Origin: Myxococcota bacterium
Lineage (GTDB): Bacteria > Myxococcota > Kuafuiibacteriia > Kuafuiibacteriales > Kuafuiibacteriaceae
Assembly (NCBI GenBank): GCA_028289325.1
Contig: JANQQN010000582.1
Coordinates: forward strand, 1-44,999
Length of the DNA stretch: 44,999 bases
Reading direction: 5' to 3'
In this document: one piece after another, positions 1-8,990 of the stretch
Layout: the number at the start of each line of letters is the position of its first letter
How positions within the stretch are numbered: position 1 is the first letter of the stretch
Notes under the pieces: model-generated
The model's input: the letters and a program-made list of their open reading frames with translations, nothing else
Database searches by the model: none
What the model was told of the DNA's origin: nothing
Program-made: the position numbers and the translations under genes

Positions 1-731
1 TGCACCTTAGAATTCAGATTCCTGCCCTCGACGAGGCGAAGACGATCCGCTGGGTGTTGGAACGGTCCATAGAGGCCGGGCGTGACCTCATCGGGTGCCA
101 ACGGATCTCGGAATGCTCGCTTCTGCTCATCGACGACGGCTCTCAGGACGGGACCGCGGACCGCGCCCGCGACTTTGCGCGGCAGGCGCCGGAGTTGGCA
201 CTGATTCGACACCCTGAGCCTCGCGGTCTCGGCCGCAGTTTCCGTGAGGGGTGGCAGCGCGCCCGACGCGACGCGGTGGACATCTTGGTCCACGTCGATG
301 CCGACGGGCAGTTCGATCCGTTGGACCTGCCGCGCCTCGTTCACCCCGTCCTCGATGACGGCGTTGATCTCGCGCTCGGATCTCGGGCCGCCGGTATACC
401 GCCGCGACCGTCGATGGCCCTCGTCGACCGGTTCGGGAACTGGATGTTCGCGCAGCTGGTGTCCGCTTTGGGCGGCCAGCGCATTCGAGACGTCTCGTGT
501 GGATTTCGCGCCTTTTCGGGCCGCGCTATTCGTGCGCTGGAGCTGAAAGGCGACTTTACGTACACGCATGAGACCGTGCTCCGCGCGCTTTGGGCTGGGC
601 TGTCCGTGCGCGAGGTCCCGGTGCCGGTGCGAGGTCGGCGGGCTCACGGTCGCTCGCGAATCGCGCGCAGCCGCCTGCGCTACGGCCTGGAAGCCGGTCG
701 AGTCATCGTGCAAACCATATCGACGCCATGA
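1..731 (+). CDS. Glycosyltransferase family 2 (partial, 5' end outside window)
   Basis: The reading frame is open from base 3, before any start codon. The first residues visible resemble the N-terminal beta strand of GT2 enzymes (IPALDEAKTI, compare the usual IPALNEE), so the true start lies upstream of the window. A lone GTG at 54 falls inside this conserved segment and is not the start. Visible GT2 features are the LLLIDDGSQDGT nucleotide-binding segment, the DxD-type HVDADGQF, and a GSRAAG/CGFRAFS segment typical of dolichol-phosphate mannose or glucose synthase-like enzymes. These transfer a sugar from a nucleotide-sugar to a lipid or glycan acceptor at the inner membrane. No membrane anchor is seen in the visible part. 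The stop codon overlaps the next glycosyltransferase by 4 bases (ATGA), so the two are translationally coupled. The family is clear; the acceptor is unknown. Confidence 0.85.
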   Translation, partial: HLRIQIPALDEAKTIRWVLERSIEAGRDLIGCQRISECSLLLIDDGSQDGTADRARDFARQAPELALIRHPEPRGLGRSFREGWQRARRDAVDILVHVDADGQFDPLDLPRLVHPVLDDGVDLALGSRAAGIPPRPSMALVDRFGNWMFAQLVSALGGQRIRDVSCGFRAFSGRAIRALELKGDFTYTHETVLRALWAGLSVREVPVPVRGRRAHGRSRIARSRLRYGLEAGRVIVQTISTP

Positions 732-1897
732 TCCGGCGCTGGGAGGGGCGTCGCGTCCTGATAGTGACGTCTTCTTACCCGGCGCATCGTTTCGACTACC
801 GCGCTCGCTTCGTTCACGATGGCGCGGTCGCGCTGGTCAGGGAAGGGGCGCAGTGTCGGGTTCTGACCCCCAGCTGGGGGGCGACCGCGCAACGCGAGCA
901 GATCGACGGCGTCGAAGTTTTGCGCTTTCGGTACGCGGGTCATCGCCGCCGACCCGTGGCCGGTGACCGCGGTATCCCCGAAAACCTGCGCCGCGATCCC
1001 GGGCGGGTGCTGTTCGTTCCTTTCTTCGCCCAAGCTTTCCTCCGCGCCGCGAAGCGAGCCGCCGTCGCTTGGTCTCCGGATGTGGTGCTGGGCCACTGGT
1101 TATTGCCGAGCGCGGTGGTAGCCGCTTCTGCGAACCTTCGTGGCCTATGGATCGCTCATGGCAGCGACACCAAACTTCTCGCCCGCTTGCCCGGACGACG
1201 CTCGTTGACCGATCACCTTCGTCGAAGCGGCGTGATCGTCGCGACCAGCCAGCATTTGTCGGCATGCCTACAGCGGGCGGGGCTCGGGGCGGCCGATGCG
1301 GTCGTCCCGGTCGGTGTCGAGCTTCCGCCGAGCCGATCGTTGGCCCCGTCGTCGGCATCGGGGTTTCGGCTCCGTGTTGCCGCGTACGGCCGGTGGGTCG
1401 AGGGCAAGGGCTGGCCAGAGCTGATCGCCGCCGTCGGTCGGGTGGACGGCGTGCGCCTGCAGATCGCCGGCGATGGCCCGCTCGCGTCGCGACTCGAGGC
1501 CCTCCGCCTCCGTTACCGAGATCGGATCGAACTGCGGCCCCCGGTGGTCGGCGCGGCGGCCAAAGCGGAGTTCTTGCGCGACTGCGACCTGTTCGCGTTC
1601 ACCGGGCAACGAGGGGATCGCGAAGACAACCTGCCCGTGTCGGTCGTCGAGGCGATGGCTCACGGGCGCCCCGTGCTCGCGACCCGGGTCGGTGCGATGA
1701 CCGAGTTGCTGAGCGGGGGAGGCGGGTGGCTCGTCGAGCCCGCCGTCGACGCGGTGGCGGCGGCCCTCACGGGTCTCGACCGTGCAGAGTGCCGGGAGGT
1801 CGGCGCGCGGGCGCGGCGGTCCGCCGAAGGTCGCGGGTGGCCCGCGGTCCTTCGGGGATGGCACGACCTCGCTTTTCCTTGCCGTCAGCGCGCGTAG
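728..1897 (+). CDS. Glycosyltransferase family 4 (GT-B fold)
   Basis: This 389-residue protein starts at ATG 728, inside the upstream stop codon (ATGA overlap); the frame is open further upstream but that stretch lies in the GT2 gene. The N-terminal domain begins with VLIVTSSYPAHRFDYRARFVHD, as in WaaG/PimB-like GT4 enzymes. The C-terminal half has the GT4 donor-binding signature: YGRWVEGKGWPELIAAV, then IAGDGPL, then an E-x7-E motif in EDNLPVSVVEAMAHGRPV. These retaining enzymes add sugars from nucleotide-sugar donors to lipid or polysaccharide intermediates in the cytoplasm. The pairing with the GT2 gene suggests a shared glycan or glycolipid pathway, but no other pathway gene is in the window. 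The 3' end overlaps the convergent sulfatase-fold gene by 13 bases. Confidence 0.88.
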   Translation: MIRRWEGRRVLIVTSSYPAHRFDYRARFVHDGAVALVREGAQCRVLTPSWGATAQREQIDGVEVLRFRYAGHRRRPVAGDRGIPENLRRDPGRVLFVPFFAQAFLRAAKRAAVAWSPDVVLGHWLLPSAVVAASANLRGLWIAHGSDTKLLARLPGRRSLTDHLRRSGVIVATSQHLSACLQRAGLGAADAVVPVGVELPPSRSLAPSSASGFRLRVAAYGRWVEGKGWPELIAAVGRVDGVRLQIAGDGPLASRLEALRLRYRDRIELRPPVVGAAAKAEFLRDCDLFAFTGQRGDREDNLPVSVVEAMAHGRPVLATRVGAMTELLSGGGGWLVEPAVDAVAAALTGLDRAECREVGARARRSAEGRGWPAVLRGWHDLAFPCRQRA

Positions 1898-3771
1898 CGG
1901 TCGAGAACCGGGAGCATTCGCCGCAGCGTTTCCGGGCGGCTGGCGCTGAGGGTCTCCGTTTCTGCGGGATCCTCGACCACGTCGAAAAGCTGGTAGTGAC
2001 CGCCTCGGGCGTCGTGGACCAGATGATGGTCGCCGGTGATGAGGCTCGCACAGTGATCGCCCCACGACAATGCCCACCCCTTACCACCGTCGAACGCCCG
2101 TTCGAACGTCGACGAGAGGTCTCGCCCTTGCATAGGCTCGTCGGTCACATCGAGCCCGACCAGGGCGGCCACGGTCGGGAGAATGTCGATGGTCATCGCC
2201 CAGTAGTCCACTTGGCGCGGGTCGGGCCCGCCCTCGGGGAGCCGAACGAACAGCGGGATATGCACGTCGTGAAGGTAACAGCTGCCGTGCAGGAGCGATC
2301 GGCCGTGTTCCCCCAGCGCTTCCCCATGGTCGGAGCTGACGACGACGACGGAGCGTTCCCACCGATCGTAGGACCGCAGGAGGCTGCGAAACTCATCGAA
2401 GCACCGATCGAACAGGTGAACGGCGGCGTCGTAGGTTCCCGCGGTATCGATACCGAACTTCTTGTCTTCGGGTCGGAAGCGATGGGGCACGTGGGCGTCG
2501 ATCGAGTGCATCCACAGCATGAGAGGCTTGTCTTTGGGGGCATCATCGAGCGCCGCCCGGAGGTTCGTCAGGCCCGCCAAACAGTCCTCGGTCCAATCCT
2601 CGCGCCGATCGAAGCCTCGTGCGTGACGAAAGTGCGGTCGGGCGGGAAGGACGGCGATCCGATGGTATCCGGCGCGACCGAAGACCCGGGTCCATCGCCC
2701 CTCGGGATCCACCTGGGCCGCCCGCCGAAATGCCCAGTCTCCGGACAGCAGCGCGGGAACGGCGTGATCGGTGTAGGTGAAGTTGGTGGCCGCGCGCACG
2801 AACCGGAAGGCTCGCCAACGTTCGAGGTGGGGGGTGACTTGTTGGGCGCGGGGGCCAAAGAACCGGTCGGCGCGTAAAGTGTCTCCGGTGAACAGGAGCA
2901 CGTCATGGCCGGGGAACAACGGTGCGGCGCTCTTCGGGGGCGAAGCGCCCACGACCGCCCGAACCGCATCATCGGAGGCGATCGCGGTCGGATGATCTGG
3001 AAAGAGCCTAACCAAGCCCGCTTGGAGCTTCTGAACCACGAGCGTGCGCTCGAAGCAGCGGTGTAGGGCTAGGCCACGGTCACCCGACCCGCTGATGGAT
3101 ATCAGTCCCGCGCCGATGCCCACCGCGCCGACCACGGTCACCACCGCCCACGCCCCGCGAGGTGCCGCGCGGGGCGCGAGGGCCCATAAAGCCCCCAGCC
3201 CGCATAGACCGGCCATCACCAGCAGCCCGCGGTGCGGTCGAATATATTGAATGGGCTGAATGCTGGTCGCGGCGAGGAGTACCACGGCGAGGACGAGCAA
3301 GGTCACGCCGACCGCGCGCCGGATGACGGGCCGCGTCGCCACCCACGGACCCAAGCCGCCAGCGATCGCCGCCGAGCCCGTGAGGCCGACGGCGACCACG
3401 GTGGCGACGAGGCCGGCGTACCCGCTTCGCTGAATGCCCGCGCCTTCCGTCAACACCGCCGCGAACCAGATCGCCGGCCCAAGGGCCCCGATGGCGCCGA
3501 CGAGGACGCCGACCCACGGCGGGTGGGGTTCCAGCTTCCGCGCCGCGGCGCGGATCGTCAGCTCGACCACCATCGTTGCCGCGCCGACGAGACCCACCGC
3601 CAGGAGTAGGTAGGCGGCCGTGGTCATCGCGGCGCGATCGCTTTGGCCCTGACCGATGAAATAGCCGTCGATGGCGCACAAGCCGAGGGCCACGGCCACG
3701 CTGCGCCAGGAAACCAAGGACCTCCGGGGGGCGGCGGGCGGACGCGGCGGATTGCGACCCACGTCGGTCAT
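1885..3771 (-). CDS. Membrane-anchored sulfatase-fold hydrolase/transferase (alkaline phosphatase superfamily)
   Basis: This is a 628-residue protein. ATG 3771 is preferred because it overlaps the stop of the upstream kinase (ATGA, 3768-3771) and precedes the first membrane segment. Residues about 20-230 hold several hydrophobic helices; the catalytic domain follows from about 288. Metal-site motifs are visible: TGDTLRAD near 297 and SDHGEALGEHG near 505, then a HIPLFVRLP segment, as in sulfatases and phosphoethanolamine transferases. The position that carries Cys or Ser in true sulfatases is Thr334 here (TYTDHAVPALLSG), and Thr cannot become formylglycine. A phosphotransferase or phosphohydrolase role on envelope lipids or glycans is therefore at least as likely as sulfate ester hydrolysis. 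The domain order, with multi-helix N-terminus and outer-face catalytic domain, fits that. The substrate is unknown. It is the last gene of a coupled kinase-kinase-sulfatase operon. Confidence 0.85.
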   Translation of the reverse strand: MTDVGRNPPRPPAAPRRSLVSWRSVAVALGLCAIDGYFIGQGQSDRAAMTTAAYLLLAVGLVGAATMVVELTIRAAARKLEPHPPWVGVLVGAIGALGPAIWFAAVLTEGAGIQRSGYAGLVATVVAVGLTGSAAIAGGLGPWVATRPVIRRAVGVTLLVLAVVLLAATSIQPIQYIRPHRGLLVMAGLCGLGALWALAPRAAPRGAWAVVTVVGAVGIGAGLISISGSGDRGLALHRCFERTLVVQKLQAGLVRLFPDHPTAIASDDAVRAVVGASPPKSAAPLFPGHDVLLFTGDTLRADRFFGPRAQQVTPHLERWRAFRFVRAATNFTYTDHAVPALLSGDWAFRRAAQVDPEGRWTRVFGRAGYHRIAVLPARPHFRHARGFDRREDWTEDCLAGLTNLRAALDDAPKDKPLMLWMHSIDAHVPHRFRPEDKKFGIDTAGTYDAAVHLFDRCFDEFRSLLRSYDRWERSVVVVSSDHGEALGEHGRSLLHGSCYLHDVHIPLFVRLPEGGPDPRQVDYWAMTIDILPTVAALVGLDVTDEPMQGRDLSSTFERAFDGGKGWALSWGDHCASLITGDHHLVHDARGGHYQLFDVVEDPAETETLSASRPETLRRMLPVLDRYAR

Positions 3772-5753
3772 CCGTCTCGCGCCGCTCGACGAGGCGCGCG
3801 CGTCGACGAGGCATCGGTGGGCGGCGAGGGTTTCGGGGTCGCCGCGGGGCCGGGAATGCGGCCGGCGACACGAGGCTGGCCCGCGGACAAGGGCGCGGGC
3901 TGGGCGGAGGCGAGGGCGCTCATCTCGTGGCACAGATCGAGGGCGGTCTGGACCTCCAAGTCGTAGGCGATAGCGGTTTCCGTCAACGCGACTTTCCTTT
4001 GTTCGAGCGCGAATCGCCGATCGGCGGCGGCGGGGTCGCCTCGGTCGGACCGGGACCGGTCGCGCTCAAGTTCGGCGGCGAGCGCGTGTCGTGGGTTTTC
4101 GGCCAAGAAGCTGTGGTGCGCATCGGCCCGGGCCACGGCTTCGACCGCGCCCACAAGGGCCGCGCGCACATCGTCCTTCAATGCCTCGGACGCGGTCGAG
4201 GATAACAGGACGGGGGCCGCGCGAGAGAACGCCTGCGCGCTCAGATGTCGGCTGCGGTGGTGATCGAGGGCCTTCAACGGGGCGGTGAGGGCCCGGATCG
4301 CGGCGCCGAGTTCGGTCTGCGGGCCATCATCGGAGGAGGGCGCGAGTATGGGACGGCGCGTGTACCATAGCACGGCAGCGATCCCCAGCACCCCGAACAC
4401 CGCGGGCAGCGCGCCCAGCCACGCCGAGCGCCAGCCCATGGCGTGAAGGAGTACCGCGACCCCTGTCGTCGCGACGAAATGCCAGCCCAAGGCGGCGATC
4501 GCCTCCGTCGTCGAGGCTTCGGAGGCCCGCAGAGAAGGACCGAGAAGCGCTCGGGTGTGAACCACCGTCGCTTCGGCGCCGACCTCGCGGGCTTCGGACG
4601 CCAATTGCTCGGCTGAGGTCTTTGACACGCCGACCGCCAACGGAATCGGTTGAAACCTCAGGCGATGCTTCAGCCGGGTCGCCGAGTCCAGTCGCAACGC
4701 CGACGGATGCCGGCGAAACAGCCAGTCGGCTACCCCATCGACGTTCTGGAGCCGGTCGAGCTGGACCGCGTAGGGGCCGCGGGTCAGCGACCAATCGACG
4801 GGCTCGCCGCAGCCGGGGCAAAGCGGAAGGTCGAGGATCCGGCTCGTGCCGCAGCGAGGGCACGGAAGTCGCGCCTCGAGGGCCTTACCGAGGCGAATGG
4901 AGGGTTTCGTCAGCGCCTCGGCCAGCTCGCGGGCGGTCGCGTAGCGATGCTCGGGCCTCGGGGCCGTGGCCCGGGCGACAACCGCGCTGACTTCGATGCC
5001 GACCTCCGGTCGAAGGCTGAACACCGTCGGACCGAGGCGTTCGTCGGGGTCGTCTAGGGGGGCGTGGTCGCTACCGGTGACTGCGGTCGTTCCGGTCAGC
5101 ATCTCGAATAGAATCACGCCAAGGGCGTAGACGTCCGCGCGCGGATCCGCGACCGAGGACCGGAGGATCTCCGGGGCAATGTATTGGGGGGACCCGATCA
5201 CCGCGCCGGTTCGGGTCAGCGTCGCGGCGGCGCTGAACCAGGCGACGCCGAAGTCGAGGATGACCGGACCGCGATCCGGGTGGAGCATGACGTTGGCGGG
5301 CTTCAGATCTCGATGGAGGATCCCTCGGTCGTGGCAGACGGCGACGGCTTCGGCGAGCCGTCGACCGGCGCTGACGGCGGCAATGACCGGTAACGCGCCG
5401 CGGGCCAGGCGCTCGGCGAGGGTCTCGCCCTCGAGGTACTCGAGAACGAGAATCTCGAGGTCTCCGTGACGGGCAGTGCGGATCGACCGGGCCACTGCAG
5501 GGTGCGAAAGGCGGGAAAGTAGCTGAAACTCGCGGTCGAACCGCGCACGCCCCACCGGGTCTGCACCTCGGAGGGGATCGAGCACTTTGAGCGCCACGAC
5601 GACGTCATCGACTTCATCGAGGGCCCGGTACACGCAGGCCATGGCGCCCTCGCCGATCTTGCCCTGCACGCGGTATCGGTCCCCGAGCCGGAGCCCCACC
5701 GGCAGGGACCACACCACCAGATCGTCGTCCGGACTGTCCGAGGTGGCATTCAC
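3768..5753 (-). CDS. Membrane-bound Ser/Thr protein kinase with zinc ribbon (second of tandem pair)
   Basis: This is a 661-residue protein. GTG 5753 is chosen because it overlaps the stop of the upstream kinase (GTGA) and begins a few residues before the kinase fold; the open frame extends further but that part lies inside the upstream gene. The Hanks-type kinase domain (about 24-285) keeps the key residues: Lys56 (VVALKVLD), Asp149 (HRDLKPANV), the DFG at 167-169 and the APE at 193-195. A four-Cys zinc ribbon follows (Cys298, 301, 312, 315), then a 70-residue alpha/beta segment resembling that of the upstream kinase, then two hydrophobic helices near 425-465. The C-terminal region is charged and helical, so likely cytoplasmic. 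It probably phosphorylates Ser/Thr on cytosolic targets. It is coupled to the other kinase upstream and the sulfatase-fold gene downstream by 4-base overlaps. Confidence 0.9.
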   Translation of the reverse strand: MNATSDSPDDDLVVWSLPVGLRLGDRYRVQGKIGEGAMACVYRALDEVDDVVVALKVLDPLRGADPVGRARFDREFQLLSRLSHPAVARSIRTARHGDLEILVLEYLEGETLAERLARGALPVIAAVSAGRRLAEAVAVCHDRGILHRDLKPANVMLHPDRGPVILDFGVAWFSAAATLTRTGAVIGSPQYIAPEILRSSVADPRADVYALGVILFEMLTGTTAVTGSDHAPLDDPDERLGPTVFSLRPEVGIEVSAVVARATAPRPEHRYATARELAEALTKPSIRLGKALEARLPCPRCGTSRILDLPLCPGCGEPVDWSLTRGPYAVQLDRLQNVDGVADWLFRRHPSALRLDSATRLKHRLRFQPIPLAVGVSKTSAEQLASEAREVGAEATVVHTRALLGPSLRASEASTTEAIAALGWHFVATTGVAVLLHAMGWRSAWLGALPAVFGVLGIAAVLWYTRRPILAPSSDDGPQTELGAAIRALTAPLKALDHHRSRHLSAQAFSRAAPVLLSSTASEALKDDVRAALVGAVEAVARADAHHSFLAENPRHALAAELERDRSRSDRGDPAAADRRFALEQRKVALTETAIAYDLEVQTALDLCHEMSALASAQPAPLSAGQPRVAGRIPGPAATPKPSPPTDASSTRAPRRAARDG

Positions 5754-8149
5754 AATTGGTCCTCGCCGTCGCTCGTTTCGATCGATTCCCCGAGCCAGGT
5801 TCGGGCGGCCCGGGTTTCGAGCTCGCCGGCAAGACGAAGAAACTCGAACCGAAGCTGCTGATCGGGGTCGGATTCGAGGATGCAGCGAGCGGTGAGCGAG
5901 CGTTGCTCCCGCGGAGTGCTCCGACCGGCGGCGGCGACCTCCTCCACCGCGGACCACAGCTGGGCGGCGTCCTCGGTCGACAGGCCGCTTTCGAGCTCGG
6001 CCGCGTGACGGATCGCCGATCCTGCGAATCCGTCACCGTGAGTGGAGGGCAGGCATCGCATCGACCGCCGTGAACTCGGCGGGGTGCGACGGCCGGCGCG
6101 GATCAATCGCTCTCGGTCGATCCCTTCGAGCGAAGCACCGGCGTCCTTGCCCAGCTGTAGCTTGCGCCGGAGCACGAAGACCCACCCTAGGAGCAGCGCC
6201 CCGGCGAGACCCAGGGGCAGTGCCGTGGGCCACATCAGGAGCCAGCGCAACGCGATGGGCACGGTCGCCGGTTGACCGCGATACGGTCCGCCGACGGGGA
6301 TGGGGCTCTCGAGCCCGCTCTGCGGGCTCCGGGAAGGGAGGTCCACGGGCGCGACCGGGGCGGCGGCCGACGGCGCACTCATCCGCGGCAAGGCTTCGAG
6401 GATGGCGACCTCAAGCGGAACCACGACCAAGACCCCGATCGCGAATACGGCGCTGGCTATCGCGCGAGCGCGCGCGGGAGGGCGGGCGACGGGCTGCCCT
6501 CGGGCCCTGACGAATAGGCGTTCCCAAAACGAAGGTGCGGCGGAAAGGGGAGGCCGCACATCCCGCCCGCCCCAAGTCTTGGTCGCGAGGATGCCGATGG
6601 CCCCGACCAGCGCGGCCGCGGTCGCCAGCACCCCCGCCGCGCCGAACGCCGACCCAAAGCTGTTCTCGAGGAAATAGACGCTCGCGGCGGCATGAGCGAT
6701 CGGCACGTAGGCGAGCCCGAGCAGCGCCCCCGCGACGGCGAGCCGCCGAAGATTGTGGGGCGCCACGACAACTCGGCTGCCTCGATCGGCCAGCAAACCC
6801 CCGGGCGCGCTCGCCTGCAGCAGCTCATTGCCGATGAGCGCCGCGATGAATACATTGGCGCCCAGCAGCAGCAACATCGGCAGCGACAGCAGCGGAGCCG
6901 AGAAGAGGATAACGAAGAACGCGACGGCCAGGCTCGCTATCGCGCGAGTTTCGAGTCGCGCCCGAGCCGTGGTCTCCGTCGCGACGCCGACCTTGTCGAG
7001 GTCGGCGGCGAGCTTGGCGGCCTGGCCTTCAGCGATGTCGGCGATCAGCACGGGGCGGGCGGTCGGGGCGAGCAATGCCGCTTGCGCGAGAGCCTTCAAA
7101 TGACGGGGTCGCGTCCGCTCAGGAAATCGATCCGCCAGCAGTTCGACGAATCGAGCTGCGTCTTGGACCCCGGTCAGTCTTATCGTGTGGCTGCCGGCAG
7201 AGAACGCGAACGGCCGCTCGCTGCCGCAGTGGGGACAGAAGCCGGCATCGACGGGCAGCGGGGCGCCGCAGTGCAGACAAGGCGGCTGGGCGCTCTTTCG
7301 GTACGCGCGAGCCCGTTCCTCCTCAGGATGGTCGAGGGCCCACAGGGCCCGCGCCGCCGACGCAAACCGCGCCTCGGGGGCGCGGGCCAGCGACCGATCG
7401 ACCAGCCGGGCCAGGCCTTCGGGGGTCTCGGGGCGGGCATCGATGACCGACGGGGTGTCCGTACGGGCGCGGCGAAAAGCCAACTCGGCGAGGCTGTCGG
7501 CGGTCACCGGGGGGCGGGCGGTCAGGCACTCGAAGAGGGTCGCACCGACCCCATAGATGTCGACTCGAGGGTCGTACACCGAGCCCGAGAACAGCTCTGG
7601 GGCCATGTATTCCGGCGTTCCTACCGTGGTGCCGGAGGCCGTGAGCTGGGCGGAGGCATCGAGTCGAGCCGATCCGAAGTCGAGCAGGTAGATCCGATCT
7701 TCGCTGGATACGCGGACGTTCTGCGGCTTGATGTCGCGGTGGACGATCCCCGCCCCGTGAGCGGTCGCGAGTGCTTCCAGCAGCGCCCGGGCCACCCGAT
7801 CGACCAGGGCGAAGGGCAGGGGACCTTTCCTCAGGATCCGGGCCTTGAGGTCCTCGCCTTCGACGAAATCCATGACGATCGTTGGCTGACGCTGCCACTG
7901 GATCAGGTCGCGAACGGGAACGATGCTCGGATGACGCAGGCGCTGCAGCGCTATCAACTCCCGGCGCAGCCGGGCGACGGCCTCATCGTCGCGGACCAGA
8001 TGGCGGTGTAGGCGCTTGAGGGCCACGGTGCGGCCGGAACGGCGGTCCGTGGCCTTGAATACGTGGCTCGTTGCCCCCGACCCGCACAGGGACACATCGC
8101 CGAATCCCGGCGGAGCCACCAGAGGCCTCGATGTATCGACCGCAGGCAC
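5750..8149 (-). CDS. Membrane-bound Ser/Thr protein kinase with zinc ribbon (first of tandem pair)
   Basis: This is a 799-residue Hanks-type kinase. It starts at GTG 8149, the first start after an in-frame TAG. Kinase residues are intact: Lys45 (TVALKRL), Asp139 (HRDIKPQNV), Asp157 (DFG) and APE at 183-185. A zinc ribbon (Cys291, 294, 305, 308) follows the kinase domain, then an alpha/beta segment (about 322-395) matching one in the downstream kinase. Several hydrophobic helices follow (about 402-445, 468-492, 500-525, 562-585 and 640-675), giving a multi-pass membrane region. The tail is helical and charged. Kinase, zinc ribbon, alpha/beta segment and membrane helices come in the same order in the next gene, so the pair probably arose by duplication. 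It heads the operon; a 104-base gap separates it from the lipoprotein gene on the same strand upstream. Confidence 0.9.
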   Translation of the reverse strand: MPAVDTSRPLVAPPGFGDVSLCGSGATSHVFKATDRRSGRTVALKRLHRHLVRDDEAVARLRRELIALQRLRHPSIVPVRDLIQWQRQPTIVMDFVEGEDLKARILRKGPLPFALVDRVARALLEALATAHGAGIVHRDIKPQNVRVSSEDRIYLLDFGSARLDASAQLTASGTTVGTPEYMAPELFSGSVYDPRVDIYGVGATLFECLTARPPVTADSLAELAFRRARTDTPSVIDARPETPEGLARLVDRSLARAPEARFASAARALWALDHPEEERARAYRKSAQPPCLHCGAPLPVDAGFCPHCGSERPFAFSAGSHTIRLTGVQDAARFVELLADRFPERTRPRHLKALAQAALLAPTARPVLIADIAEGQAAKLAADLDKVGVATETTARARLETRAIASLAVAFFVILFSAPLLSLPMLLLLGANVFIAALIGNELLQASAPGGLLADRGSRVVVAPHNLRRLAVAGALLGLAYVPIAHAAASVYFLENSFGSAFGAAGVLATAAALVGAIGILATKTWGGRDVRPPLSAAPSFWERLFVRARGQPVARPPARARAIASAVFAIGVLVVVPLEVAILEALPRMSAPSAAAPVAPVDLPSRSPQSGLESPIPVGGPYRGQPATVPIALRWLLMWPTALPLGLAGALLLGWVFVLRRKLQLGKDAGASLEGIDRERLIRAGRRTPPSSRRSMRCLPSTHGDGFAGSAIRHAAELESGLSTEDAAQLWSAVEEVAAAGRSTPREQRSLTARCILESDPDQQLRFEFLRLAGELETRAARTWLGESIETSDGEDQL

Positions 8150-8253
8150 CGGACGCGCAGACTACCCTGGCCGACGCCGGACCTTGAGCACGGGGCGATG
8201 GATTTCTCATTTCGGCGCCGCGACGGATACGTCGACCGACGGCGGAATCCGGA

Positions 8254-8904
8254 TTACTCGACGACGATCAGCTCGAGGCGCAGGGACGGGGCGACCCGGA
8301 TGATCCCGCGGTATTGGGCGGTGCCCCCGAGGGGCGGTGCCGGGGGACGGCACACGACGCCGCATTCCGTACCCGTGCAGCCGGGCATCGGAAAGCACGG
8401 GCTCTCCACGAGGACCGCTTCTCCAACCCGCACCGACGCGGTGCAGTCGTTGCAGCAAGGATCCTCCGGCGAGCACGATCGCGACGTGCACCTCACCGCA
8501 CCAACGGTCGCCGTCCCGATGACCGTGATGACCCGGCCGTCGAGGGCGGGCGCTTGCGCGGCCAGATCCGACTCGGCGACGGTGGCCGTCGACGCTGCGC
8601 TGCACAGAGGGTCGATGCCGCTGTCGGTCGCCCCTGCGTCGTCGACGGGGACGCCCACCAACCCGAGGTCGGAACGCATCTGCGCGTCGGCGGCGTCGGT
8701 CGCCCCATCGGGGGTGTTGCTCGCGTCGTCCGATACGCCGGTGTCGTCGTCGAAGCCGGCATCCAGGGCGCCGTCCAAGGGAGGCAGGGCGTCACCTACG
8801 ACGACGTCGCCGTCGAGGGACAGGCGAATCGGATCCGCGTCCGTACAGCCGACCGCCGTCGTTGCGACGACGGCCAAAAGCCCAACGAGACAACAACGCA
8901 TCAT
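8254..8904 (-). CDS. Cys-rich lipoprotein with Asp-rich spacer
   Basis: This 216-residue protein has an N-terminal lipoprotein signal (MMRCCLVGLLAVVATTAVGC; lipobox TAVGC, lipidated Cys20). A low-complexity stretch rich in Asp, Ala, Gly and Thr follows (about 21-95) and probably acts as a flexible spacer from the membrane. The C-terminal domain has about ten Cys residues with CxxC and CC patterns (SCSPEDPCCNDC, CFPMPGCTGTECGVVC), which suggests disulfides outside the cytoplasm. Asp-rich spacers of this kind are common in lipoproteins of Myxococcota and relatives. I recognise no catalytic family. ATG 8901, one codon downstream, is an equal start choice. It lies 86 bases downstream of the DGDI-repeat protein on the same strand, so the two may be cotranscribed. 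Confidence 0.8.
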   Translation of the reverse strand: MMRCCLVGLLAVVATTAVGCTDADPIRLSLDGDVVVGDALPPLDGALDAGFDDDTGVSDDASNTPDGATDAADAQMRSDLGLVGVPVDDAGATDSGIDPLCSAASTATVAESDLAAQAPALDGRVITVIGTATVGAVRCTSRSCSPEDPCCNDCTASVRVGEAVLVESPCFPMPGCTGTECGVVCRPPAPPLGGTAQYRGIIRVAPSLRLELIVVE

Positions 8905-8990
8905 GAGGTTCCCGCGGTCTTTGCCGCGAATACATGGTTGAATCCATAGCGGGCCGGGTCAACACCAGAGACGGCGGCAACGCGGACCGG

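Noticed and set aside
1069..2877. Long plus-strand open frame of 602 codons across the glycosyltransferase/sulfatase boundary
   Set aside because: It runs through a GT4 gene in another frame and antisense to the sulfatase-fold gene, has Arg/Gly-rich composition and matches no family. High GC content creates such shadows.
6450..6950. 13-base direct repeat GCTATCGCGCGAG at two sites in the first kinase gene
   Set aside because: Both copies encode similar residues (RAIAS) at the start of membrane helices; no mobile-element or attachment-site features are nearby.
6692..8011. Plus-strand open frame of 439 codons opposite the first kinase
   Set aside because: It is antisense to intact kinase and zinc-ribbon motifs and has no domain of its own. 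Similar antisense frames at 21137-22138, 32459-33769 and 39331-40518 are rejected for the same reason.
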